Source: Dioscorea cayenensis subsp. rotundata
Taxonomy: Eukaryota; Streptophyta; Magnoliopsida; Dioscoreales; Dioscoreaceae
Assembly: GCF_009730915.1 (NCBI RefSeq)
Contig: NC_052475.1
Location: forward strand, 21,386,285 to 21,450,284
DNA length: 64,000 nucleotides
Direction: 5' to 3'
The translations under genes were made by a program, and so were the position numbers. Below the pieces are notes generated by a model. That model saw only the letters and a list, made by a program, of their open reading frames with translations. It ran no database searches and was not told where the DNA came from. Numbering within the stretch: position 1 is the stretch's first letter; the number at the start of each line of letters is the position of its first letter. Shown piece by piece: positions 23,301 to 35,611 of this stretch.

Positions 23301-26300
23301 TTGGCGGGAAAACCAAGTGGCAAGAAATGCAAGTAATGTAGCATGTGAAAATAGTAAGATGAGCAACAATTTGATTAGAGCAAAGAGACAAACTGGTTCA
23401 ACTCCTCAACAAAAATTGATGTTGTCAACTGAAGCTGCTAAAGTGAATGGGGGAAATGATCATGGTAAAAACCTGGGCAATGAACAGCTGTGGGAGGCAG
23501 TGCTCGACCACCTTCAGCCAGATGCATTAAAGCAATTTGTATCTCAAGAAGGAAAGCTGATTTCAGTCAATTTAGGTGCCGGTAAGATCTTAGATTCTGT
23601 TCAAATTCCAGTTATTGCCCTTGATGCATAAATCCTTAACTTCATAAAAATATGTCGACCATCTTTCTTGACTGTTCTTTGAGCACTGCAATGTTAAAGC
23701 TATTAGCAAGCATTACTGGTCTGTGGATCGAATTTCAAATCTCAAAGAAAAAAAAGGTTCTTGCACAAGCATCAAACTAGATTTCCATGTCACAAATCTC
23801 CCAATGCACTAATGGCTTTTCTTCTAATACCCTTTTTTATGGAAATGCACTCTTATGTCTATCTAGTTACGAATAAGTTCAGAATCTTTTACCTTCTAAA
23901 ATTGGATCTCATGAATGTGATTTTCTGATCACTGCCTCCATTTCTTTGTCTGTCCCTGTGTGTAACAAATGTTTGATCAGAGCATGCATGATTTTAGGGA
24001 CAGGAGGCTGAAGTTTGGAAGTAGGCCAGATTATTTTTGTTTAGTACTTTCAGGTTGACCTGCCTCTCTGTTCTGAGCTTTTGGTGATGCTAGTGCAAGA
24101 GAAGCCTAAATACAAAACTTCTATTGTCTATATGCTTCTTGTGGATAGTTTGTGATACTAGTATAACATTTTTTTGTTATGCAGCTCCTACTGTACATGT
24201 GATGTTCAGTTCACAATTGCACAAGTCCAAAGCTGAAAAGTTCAGAGGCCAGATTTTACAAGCATTTGAGTGTGTTCTTTCTTCTTCAGTAACACTTGAA
24301 ATAAGATATGAAACTAGGAAAGAATTTACCATGAATGCTCATGCTCCATTGGTCTTGCCTTCTTGTGAGAATGGTTCCTCTCAAATGCTGGTAAGACAAG
24401 GATCTGTTGCCAATCAAAGTTCTGTAGATTCAAGAGCTGAAAATTGCATAAGAAAACTTTCAAAAGAAAGCACCACTCAGACCAAAGTATTGTACTCTGA
24501 TTCCCTTGAAATGAGACATGGTGAGGTTATAAAAAATTCACATGCCAAGGTGATTAATAACATTCCAGAGCTCAACCGAAAAGAATTAGAAAGTGGATGG
24601 CTTGAAGAAGCATCATCTTCACATCGGCAAGGTTCTTTAGATCATTCTCAGTCTGAAAGAAGGGAGAGTGGGGAACCGCAGAGACAAAGCATAGTGCGAA
24701 GCAGAGTGTCCCTCGCGGATGTTATCCAAAATGTAGATGGATGTGCACAAGGTGGTTGGTCTAGCCAGAAAGCTGTCTCAATTGCTGAAAAACTTGAACA
24801 AGAGAACTTGTAAGTATTTGAGTATTCTTTTGTATAAATTCCTACATGTGATTTTGATTAGTGGTTTGCTGAAATGCTATACTGAATTTAGTACACATGC
24901 AAATGTTCTATGTGACTCTCTAAAATTTTAAAGCTGTGGAAATCTTTTGATGCCAAGCTACATTTCATTGCTCAATCATATTTATCCATATGTCTCATAA
25001 ATCTGTCAAATAGAGCTGAGGTTTCATGTTTGATTTGTACTTTTCTTCAATGCCAGTGACATTATCTAATGCACACTTTCCTTATTCAGGTTGATGCCAA
25101 ATAAAGTTTTATGTTGCATTTTTCCACAAATTTATGTATCAAAAACAATGCCAACTATGCATGAGAGCTTCAAAAACCTTGCCTTTGGAGATCATACTTT
25201 CCTACCTAGTCCTCTTTTGGCATCAAATGCTATACAACTTTGAAAACATGTCCTCATTTATGCCACTTTCTTTGATCGTTTTGCACAATTCTCAAAAAAT
25301 TTGCCTCTTATTATCCAAGTTTTGCACTTGAAAAAGCAATTCTTTAGACTCAACTATTGCTGGCTTCTGTCCTCTTTCTCTTGGATCTCATCCATGATCG
25401 ACCTTGTAGTGAAACCATCAAATTTTCTCTTGGGTGACTATTAATTCCAGTGTTCATTGAAATACTTTTCTCTATATGATTTCCATGCTGCGGAAAACTT
25501 GGTTTGAGTTTATGGAAAAGATCAACTCATTATGGTGGTTTTGGATGTGATGGAACTTGTGTTTTGACAACAGTTCAAATACTTTATGGTGATGTTAACA
25601 TTGGTCTCTAAGTTGTATACCCTGTCCAAATGCCTGAATATCCTCTTAGACATGTCTTAATTCTATTGCCATTTATGATGTTGTTCAAGCAGTATGATTG
25701 TTTCAATGTTTTTCATTTGCTTAAATGTCCATTTGTCGGAATATTAATTTATTTAGACACTTGTATGTGCTTGAGTAGAACACAATCCATAATACTTGTG
25801 GACATCATGAATAAAGTTCAAGTAAATATTGTTGCAATATTATTGTTTTCGAGTGAATATGCTTTTCTGTTCTTATCTAACTATAATTGCTCTGACCTTA
25901 AATGTACAGGAGACTGGAATCTAGATATAAAAACATGCTGTGCTGGAGAGTATCTAGAATTCCTCGACGGAAGGTAGGTACATTTATGTTATTATGCATC
26001 ATTTTTATTTCTTAGAAACAATCCTTCCTTACCCTTTAAATCTTCATGCAAATATCAATGGATGGTCTCTGTAAAATAGCACAATGAACCAAATACACTT
26101 TCTAGACATCCAAAGTACATTTCTTTTGGCGAACAAAGTTTGATAATTATGATAGACGGAAATTACATGTTTCTCTATTTTCCATTTTAGTTTCATTCTT
26201 ATGAAGAGTAGATTTCACATTGGTTCTAATTTGTGATATATATATATATATATATGTATATGAATAATAAAGCTATATATATTTGGTATAGTAAGTGTAA

Positions 26301-26529
26301 ACTAGTGAGTGCCGGAAAACTAAAAAGCTTAAGATTCAGTTTTTTTTTTTTCTCAGTGTGTATTTTTTCTTCACCTGCAAATGAGAGCTACAAATTGAGT
26401 TTCATACATTAATTTTATGATGACATTTCTCTGCAGCTCCGGCAATGGAGAGTCAAGAAGCGGAAGCCGCATTCTTTATTGAAGCTTGTTACATGCGGGA
26501 AATGTCTATCTGTGAAATCCAATCGGTAG
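20351..26529 (+). CDS. STICHEL-like protein (DnaX/clamp-loader-type ATPase)
   Basis: Six exons: 20351-22384, 22621-22840, 23021-23581, 24185-24809, 25910-25973 and 26437-26529; 1198 residues, every junction in frame. The start is the ATG giving MTRATRGGYSK; the frame is open 33 bases further, but the family N-terminus (SDHLRNHVHLTNCIHLRNHM) fits this ATG. A basic nuclear-signal-like stretch (KRRKKRKFKSARR) begins near residue 244. The ATPase core has Walker A GPHGTGKT at 484-491, a zinc module C503-X8-C512-X2-C515-X2-C518, a Walker B region FIFDDCD at 562-568, and a clamp-loader SRC position read as SRS at 607-609. The C-terminus is basic and ends CGKCLSVKSNR. Family knowledge: Arabidopsis STICHEL controls trichome branching; it resembles bacterial polymerase III gamma/tau subunits but is not known as a replication factor. 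The long exon 1 with few introns matches STICHEL-like 3/4. Confidence 0.94.
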
Positions 26530-26922
26530 ATTACTGTTTCAATCGATGAAATTGTCAAAAAAATGTACTTGTCTTCTCTGTATCATTGTAGTTGCTAACT
26601 TCTATTATTTCTTTCTTTTTTTCTTTCCTCCTTTTACCATGTTAATAATTTTTTTTAGAAATGGAATACATTGTTTAGAGAATGGAGGAATGATAGAAAG
26701 GTGAACTTTTATTCTTTCATTGAGGAGCATGTAAAAATGCAAGAACAGAGTTTTTTGCAGGAATTATTTCAGCAGATGTGAATTTTTTTATTTTTAGTTT
26801 TCAGCAGTAAAATCATGTCGAAGTAATTGTTTTCATTTTAGAGCATTGTTTGATTGCTCTTCAAGAAGATTAGTTGCTGTATTTCCAAAATAATCATGTG
26901 CTTGTTTAAAACAACCATTAGA

Positions 26923-26970
<48 letters not shown>

Positions 26971-28535
26971 GTGAGAACTGGTAATGTTAATTTTTGCTGC
27001 TAAAGGATTAAATTTCTTAAGAATATTTAATTTTTTGGCCATGTACCATGCCAAAACATTTGTGGCATAATTTCTTTTTAATGCTTTATTATGAAACAGC
27101 ACATGTGGTTTAAATATTTATTTTTCCTAAAAAGAATTTTAGATGTTGACATTGATTTCATTGCAACCAGCGCCACAAGTACATGAGAAAAAAGAGCCCT
27201 ATGATATCTTATTTATTTATTTATTTATTTTTAAATCGCATGTTCACTTATGTGGTATTGCAAACATAGCGCAAATCCTTTTTTTTTTTATAAAAAAAAA
27301 ACTTTCAATTAAAAAATAAATTTTAGGCATTTGGATGCTGACATGGCACACCACATAGCCAACCACTACTACACGGTTGTCCCCTAGTCCTGAATTCCAT
27401 GAGTAAAGATTAAAACTATTATTATATTTCAATTTTCAGACGCCAACCATATCATCAGACCTGAAAATGATGAAAAACAAATGAAAAATCAAATATTTTG
27501 AAATAGGTAATTAAACTTGGGATAAAAGTAAATGCTACCACCCAAAAACAAAAATATATATTTCTTGATAAAATTTTATGCAATCCTTTTATGAAAATTT
27601 CATGTGATTCTTTTATGACAAGAGTGTTCGTTCAAGTAAACAAGTCACATTTTCATTTTCAATCACATGCCAAGACAAATTTTTACTTGTATGATGTATC
27701 CATTAATTAAATTTTATTGCTTAGATTTGACCATGCATGCAAAGTACTTTCTTTTCCACTACAACACCCCAAAGGAAACATCATTATTCACAATATTTCC
27801 ACACAAGCACATCATGGATTAGATGATTAGATCTCACTTGAAATGGACAAAGAAATTGCAGTTATATAATATATCATGACATCTAATGTTTATCAAGTTT
27901 AACAAAAACATCCACAGGCCTCAAAAAACCAAGTAAATTGATGGACGTTGATGGACTAAAAAGCTAATAAATTTACCCAACTTGAATTCAAAATACCAAT
28001 TTAGGAAATAAATAGTTCAAAAGGCATCATTCTCTGTTCATATAATTCTATTGGTTCAACCCGGAAGCTCAAGATGTTCTCTACGCTAAAAAGAAAAAAT
28101 GTTAAAGGATGTATTTGGGAATGTAGGGAAGGATTAACAGATGAAATTTAACTAAAATAGAGATTCACACTGCAACATTGTAACTAAATTTGAAAAAAGA
28201 ACATGACATCCAATGGCGAGTTTTAAAGTTGAGAATTACTAATTTGACATTTGTCATCAAGCATGTGTAAATTCTAGACAAATTCTAGCTGCATGAGTGG
28301 TCTTGAAATCAAGTAACTCCAACCACTAGCAAACATGAGCACAAGTTATATCTTCATTTATTAGCTACTTAGTAATGTTGAGTGATTCTGAAACAGATAA
28401 AGGTCTCATGTCATGCTTTCTTCACAGCTATAGAACATTAACAAACCAAAGCAAAAATAACAGCACATTGAGCATTGCTGGCAACTTTGGCGGAAACTTA
28501 CAGTATGCTCAAGAGAAGCTCCTTTTGAGATTTAG
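26530..28535. other. Convergent intergenic region
   Basis: Holds the 3' UTR of the STICHEL-like gene from the left and of the POLD3 gene from the right. (ATT)n lies at about 26922-26970 and a (TTTA)n run near 27213-27230. Two low-complexity open frames (26833-27102 and 27244-27432) come from these repeats. Nothing else is recognised. Confidence 0.65.
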
Positions 28536-31500
28536 CTAAACTTTCTTGAAGAAGGACAAAATGTTTCCTTGCTTAGTGTCTTTCCCACCACCCTTTGCTG
28601 TTTTCTTGTTTCCAGCTTTGTTCGTAGCAGCATTTGACAAGGAATTGCTTGAAGCCGCAGGTGCCTTATTAGCCGTAGGAGGCCTGAGAAAAAAAAAAGT
28701 GCAAATAAGAGCAATTCCAATATTAAGATTTATGTGCGCCATCTGTATTAACATATATAAATTACAAAAGAGCAGATAATGTAAACTAATAATCTGAATG
28801 GTATCTGACAAATAAACACCTCACTTGATACCAACTAATAAACTCGAACAAAGGGCTGGTAATTCACACGGGCAGAGGCCATAGTGAAAAGGGTGGTCAA
28901 AAAAAGTGAAAAGAGTACATATGATGGGAAAGAGTTGGTGATTTATCAACATTCCTTTTAGCTGTTTCAAGTATCTTGATGTCCTAAAACAGAAGTTTCT
29001 ATTATACAAGTTATATTTTAAATTCTGCAAGTAACTTTTATAAAGTATGTAGCCTATATACATACACAGTGGTTAACTAGTTTTTCATTTTAGATAGACT
29101 GGCATGCTACTTAATTCAAGGCACGGGAAAGCATTGATTCACTACAATTGCTCTTTTCTACAGCATAATAGCAGAATATCTACATCTGGTTCATACTTTA
29201 AAAGAAATTCCCAAGAAGAGCTAATTGATATAATTTGCGATATATTAAAATCAACATATGACTGAATCCGGCACTTCCTGAATTAACAGAATGCCACTTC
29301 TACATGCATAAATTCTAAAGTCGCAAAAAGGGTAATTTATACCTATAGGCTCAATTTCAAAACGAATCACAAATTGCCAAGCCCTGAATAGACTACATGG
29401 TACACATCCAAAACCAATATCATAAAATAACAGTCAGATATAAACAGATGAACCACATGTCCCAGAGCATAAAAATGACTGCAGACCATTGTGTTGAATT
29501 TCAAAATACCTGTTTCCATGATTACCAGCAGTATTATTCTTTTCAGAATTTTTATTGTCGGCACCACTTCCTTCCCAAACAACCTCAGTTACTGAAACCA
29601 AAGCAGGAGACGTCATTTCCATGGGAAATGTATTATAGTACATAATACCATGCTAAATTTCCAAAATATTTCAAACTTCAGTTTATGTTTTCATGCTAAT
29701 AAAGTAGACTCACATAAGAAATATTGAGAGATATTTCTTCAGTTTAAAGCAACAAAACAGTTCTCAAGATATGACAACACTTACATATGCCTTCAGCATA
29801 AACAACCATATTTTCATCAAATTTTATTTACTCTCTTCAAAGCAATATTAACAAAAACACCACTTTTATTACAGAAAAAATTGCTGAAACAGAACCTACC
29901 ACAATGACATGAGAATTTACACAATCAACAAAGATGTAAACGTCTAGAAGAACTTTGTACATCAGCAAGTTGTACCATGATTAAATTTGTTCATAAGTGA
30001 TCAGGCTTCAAGATTTTAAGCTAAGGGTCTAATAAGAATGTCAGACCCTGAACAGAGGTTTGCTAAACCAAAACCTTGTTAACATTTCATTGCTGAAACA
30101 CAACATTGGAATCAAACTTAAGGGAAAAAGCTTAAGCAAAGATTATATACAAACGAGAAGAGAATTGAATCCAAGAGTTGCATGTAAGTTTGTTCTTTTT
30201 ATATATTGAGTTCAAATTAAAAGATCACACAATAACAACATGGCCAAGGGTGACATATAAGTACAGCCATTTATTAAATGTAAATCTCCCCAAGGAAAAA
30301 ACATTAAACAACGATATTGTTGACTTATAGTCCAGTCCAGAGATAAAAGAAAGGAGCAAGCCTGCATAGTTGAGCCCAGGGACGTTCCAGATTAACATTC
30401 CACAAAACTGATGCAAAATGGCCCTAACAGAAATGTTGTTTTGATATATCTGAGTAGCCAATTCACCATAATAGAACACTAAAATTTGGTGAAAGTATTT
30501 CAATTAAAGAAAAAACAGAACACATAACGGCAAGAACCATCTAGCATGAAATGTTTGCTATATTTATAAAGGCAAGTCCAATAAATGAATTGAATACCTT
30601 CTCTTCCTCGCTCATCAACCCGTGTCTTAAGCACCTTCCTTCTTTGAGGCGAAGTTGCAGCAGGACTGACCATATCCTTTTGAATTTTATCTAGTTCTTC
30701 TGACACATGATTTTCAGTTTTTGGTTGCAAGAATATGTTGGACCCCTTATTACCTGATACTTCTCGGGTACTGGAAGAATTTCTCTCGCTACCATTGTCT
30801 TGACATGCTACTGAAGTATCCTTTTTAATCTCTTCAAAGTTTAAATTCTTATTTTCTGAAATCAAGTGTTCAGTATGGTGTTTGGAATCTACAAACAGCC
30901 TACTTGGAGGGTCTGGTGAGGCAAGATTAACCACATTTTCTTCTTCTTCATCGTCAGAAAAATCCATAATGACCTTTCTTTTCCTGTTGCTTCCACCCTT
31001 TGACTCCCTCTTACAGTTAACCTGATGGTCATCATCATCACTGCTGGAAGCATCTGCTGCTTCTTGTGCACATATTTGAGCTTCAGCAGTGGCTAAATGA
31101 CATTAAAAAATAAAGCCATATCAAGATCAGCATCAATATATGTCAGAAATGTAGTTTGCACAGGCCACAAAAATAACTTAGTGCACTTACGGGCAACTTT
31201 AGAAACAACTTTGTCAGTTTCAATGGAAGGCGCAGAAGGTTTTAATTTTGTTGATGCACGGCCCCACAAATTAGCTAGTGACCCACTACTTGCTGAGGAA
31301 GTTTTCTCACACTGGCCTTTCTTTCTGGTAGCTTGAACAGCACAAGTAGCTTCTTTACCAAGATCAGGTTTACTGGTTCGGTCAAAATTTTCAGGGGCGG
31401 GATTATTACTTTTATCATTAGATGTTTCCAAAGTTGAAGGCTTTACATCAATTTTAGCTGACTTCCCTGCATGTTCTTGTTTAAGGGGCTGGACAAGCGA

Positions 31501-33592
31501 CGTCTTGGAAACAGTATTCGGTTTAGATTGCATAGCAGCTCCCATTAAATTCATGGGATGAGGAATGGCTCCAACAGATTTACCATCAATAGTTCGCTTG
31601 ACGAAGGAGTTAGAAACACCACAATATCTGAAGAGGGATGGCCAAAGAAAAGGTGAAATCAAGACATGCATTCCACAACATAAAATGCATATGCATAAAG
31701 CATCACATGGATATATGACACTTCCATATACAAAAATAGCCAAAATGTTTTCACAAGAAAAAGGAAATGAGACCTATTATCTCGCAAGCAATTCTCAGCA
31801 GTTAAGGGCTGATTAAAAAACTCTTCTGCTTGAACAAATTCAGCATTCCAGAGCAAAGCAGAATCTTGGGGAATACAAGCTTGGACACTATAAACTTGAA
31901 CTGAACAATTATCTACAAATTCATGTTTCACTTCTGCACCAAGACAAGAAAGGCACCAGTTAATCCAATAGGTACAGGGAAAACAGCATATATGAATATG
32001 TATTTTACCTGCAAGCTTAAGGCCTGAAGCAAGTTTTATGTGATAAGTTTGAGGATTGTCTTTTAACCACCCAGATAAGGCATATATCACTTCCAACTCA
32101 CTACCATGTGTATCCACAAATTCCTGAAGCAATCTAAAAACAAAAGAAGACAAGCTTAATTTTTGTATAAATTTAATGGCAATGACATCAAATTGATGTT
32201 ATTCAGAGCTTGTACCTTTTCGCATAATTTGAAGTCAATGAAAAGTTGCGACTGAGCCATTTGTATGAAACCTGAAAATATAAAATCATAATATCATCAT
32301 AATTTAAATATTCACCTGCCAAATCTGTTACTGAGAATTAGGAAATATAAGAGAGCTTGAGGCAACAATATTATATACGAGACAATAAAGCTTAACCACT
32401 GTGGAAAGACAAGGATAAATAGGCAACAAACATCATTAACTCGCAAATTATTTATTTTTCTCTAAGCATCAATACTTATTTTTCTCTACACTGGATCATG
32501 TTCTTAGACTGTAACATGGTCTACATGATTGTAGGGGGCAAAGTCACAGACTGTTCTTTCTACTGCAGCCATAAAAAACTTAGAAGAGAGACTACTGTGT
32601 CACCAAGTCACATAAAGAAAATTTACTCGTTCTGCGGCTTCTGCCATCAGAAGATTCAGAACAACAATAGGCAAAGTTACTTATGAACCATTTAAAGTCA
32701 TGTGACACTCTCCACAAATTATGTTTTCCCATACACTGTATGAAGACTTCTTTTAGCTTATCTTTTAGATGTGCTGCTTCCCATAAACTCCCTACATACT
32801 ATTGCACCAAACCTTAGAACATTTGGTATTTTGAACTTGAAATCATAAAGGTCAAAAATAAAACTTTTAATATAAACCAGGAGCATCAGACATTAAAGTA
32901 CTTCCAGTCAACCCTGTACAGTGTTACACAAGAACCAGACAAACTCTGCTTGGCATTTCAGATGCTCCTTCTTCTCATCAAGAAAGAAACACAGTACATT
33001 TGATTCTTCAAAGCATTAATCTTAAACTCAAAAGGCAAGCAATTAAAACAAAGTTGTGATTCAAATGGCCAATCTTTCCTCTTTGTCTTGTCATTTACAT
33101 GAATCAAAGTCTTGATTTGTCATATGATGTTCATCAGCTTGTAAGGATAACTTAAACTACTCATAAAAATAGTATGGAACTCCTTCAAAAAATCTAAGAC
33201 CGAGTGAAATGTAGTGTTTTTGATATTTGGGGCCATAATACTTGTCACCCTTTTTTATGACCAGAAAATTTTGCATAATCCGCTAGAGGAATGAACACCA
33301 AAATCATTTTCACTCAGCTTTTGGATTTAAAAACAAAAAAACACAAAAATCACAGCAGCTTAAACACAATCTATCACATAAATGCCTCGAATTCTCAAAC
33401 GCCACGCAAGTAACTACCAATAAACCGGATAAGATATCAAACATAAGAGAAAAAAGGACCAATCTTCACAACTATACAAAAAGGTATTAACAGATACATC
33501 TAGGGTTTATCAAAAAGGCGCACCACTTGGAGCTTATCGGAGACTAGGGCTTCGATCTGAGGAAGGAGATCTAGGGCTTGACCTCCCGCCAT
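28536..33592 (-). CDS. POLD3: DNA polymerase delta subunit 3 (p66/Cdc27-type)
   Basis: Eight exons in transcription order: 33592-33524, 32271-32216, 32133-32009, 31933-31774, 31627-31191, 31092-30598, 29591-29510 and 28683-28536; 523 residues, all introns GT-AG and in frame. The N-terminal winged-helix region reads VVSYKWLSRNFSLTSNYAK, then LLQEFVDTHGSELEVIYALS, followed by SVQVYSVQACIPQDSALLW. The middle is long, polar and probably disordered, with an acidic patch (DFSDDEEEENVV) and the family motif VTEVVWEG. The last eleven residues contain the PCNA-interacting box QGNILSFF (513-520) followed by KKV. Role, from the family: accessory subunit of the lagging-strand polymerase, binding the small subunit through the N-terminus and PCNA through the C-terminal box. 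It faces the STICHEL-like gene tail to tail; its promoter is divergent from the translocator gene. Confidence 0.94.
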
Positions 33593-35611
33593 GAAGCAAA
33601 GATGGAAGACCAGGATCTGGAACGAGGGTTGATGGAGAGAAGCGTCGCAGAGATTGGAAACAAGGGTTAGCTCCAAAGGTCTCCCTTTCCCGCCATTGTT
33701 GCTCAGGTTTCGAGTTTTCCCTCCCTTTGATCAATATGGCGTCACGAATCATGATCCTCCAAATATGTACGGCCGTGGTGCCTTTTTTTCATTTGGATCC
33801 CTCAAAATGTTAAAATCCATTTGAACCCCTTGACAAGTTTTATATTTTCAACCAAGAAAATAAACATTATTATTATTATTGTTATTATTATTATTATTTT
33901 GGTAAATAGACAACAATAGCCCCTCAATCTAAGAAAAATCAAAGACTTGTATATGTGTAGAGTGCAAATGTAAGGTCAACAAGTATTTATATCCTTATTT
34001 TACATAAATTTTATTGTTCGATTTTAATTTTTTTTTCCAAAAACATCCTACTTATTCTATGTACTTGAGATTATTGTTGTAATACCACGTAGTGTAGTAT
34101 GACTCGGTTATACCAAATGATCCTTGTAATTTTTTTTAATTTAATTAATTTTTTAGAGAAATATATATTTTAAAATTATGAGAGACCATTTCTCCAATAT
34201 AATAACTGGATGACAACTCATTTGTGATTTTAAAGTATATTTCACTATCATTTAAAAGGATATATTTATATTTAAATCAAAAGTAACATAAAAATATCAC
34301 GGTATAATAATCTCCTTCCTGTTGCTCAGAGATGTATGATATGAACTTTGAATTATGTCTATGTTTGAATAAATTATTCATTTTTTAACAAATATATTTT
34401 TAAACTATAAATAAAAAATACAGTTTAATTTTTAATAGCTACAATTCCATGTAACTCTAATTTTCTCATTTCTCTTTGCTTTTAAGATTTATTTTAGATA
34501 AATTAATTATTAAAACATGTTGGTTTTTATAATTTACAATAAGAGTTTTGAAGTTTTGATTACAATAAGAGGTTGTTTGTTTGGTAGTATTTAAAACTGA
34601 AAATTAAATAGCAATTCTCAACAACTTTGTTTTTATAATTTTTATTAAAATTTTTTTAGGTTTTGATGGCCATAATATTTTATGTGAAGAAAATAATAAC
34701 TTAATGCAATTGAGCAATTTACACATAACATATATAACTTGTAAAGATTAAAATTAAATAATGATTTTTAAAAATAAAAAACCCTAGAGCTAAAATAGTT
34801 GTTAGTGAAAAAATTAATGCAATGTAAATGATCAAATAACACAACATAATTGTTATGTATCAACTTGAATTATCTATAAGGCTGTAAAAACTCAAGAAAA
34901 TATTTAAAAAAACATTTAATATGAAATTCGAAAACCATTATTACACCAAAAAAGTTCATAAACCTCATTGTGGAAAAATATACTAAATTTTTAATTATGA
35001 GTATGAGTTTACTATCTAAATCCTATATCAAACTGAATGATTAATTTCTAATCTATATGCAATATGCACATCTTAATGTAAATAATGGTTGTCGTTTTTA
35101 AGAAAAAAAAAAACTTTCGTATTATAATAAAATACAAATTCCACCTGAATTGATATTTAATACAAATTTTCAAAAGAGGAATTAAATGATCAAATAATTT
35201 ATATTTTTTTATAAAAAAATTAAAAAAACAAACAAAAAAGAAACAATATAAAATATCATTACATCAGTCAAGTGATGATGGAAGGAAATGCTAATTTAAT
35301 AAATATTTTATAAAGTGATATTTTAATAATATTTAATCTAATAATAACATTTATTTATAAAAAACACCCCATTTATTAATTAATTAATTAATTAATTATC
35401 TCCAAAATGGTAGAGCATCCAATCAAATCAAAGATTATATTACACTCTGGCCTTGTTCCTTTTTTCTCTCCCCGCGACGACGACCCATAAACAAATACGA
35501 ACAGCAACGCTCCAACGCCTCGCTCTCTTTCAATCCATCGCCTTTTTCTCCATTCAATCTCCATTTTCTCCGCGACCATGCTCTGATCCCAGCTCCGGAT
35601 CGAGATCTCTA
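33593..35611. promoter_or_regulatory. Divergent intergenic region between POLD3 and the translocator gene
   Basis: Both ends are probable promoters and 5' UTRs: GC-richer sequence extends to about 33775 upstream of POLD3 and from about 35440 upstream of the translocator start. The middle is AT-rich with no gene, apart from a decayed SINE family B copy and an (ATTA)n run near 35375-35398. The leader of the translocator gene contains a minimal upstream open frame, atgctctga, at 35578-35586. Confidence 0.6.
33865..33995 (-). mobile_element. Decayed SINE family B (copy 4)
   Basis: An (ATT)n/(GTT)n tail is followed by ttttggtaaatagacaacaatagcccctcaatctaa in pieces matching the family pattern gataattagacgacaagcgccccctatttaa at 6.1 kb, and then atgtgtagagtgcaaatg, which matches the acgtgtgaagagcagag segment. 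The B-box part is lost or unrecognisable. Confidence 0.45.
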
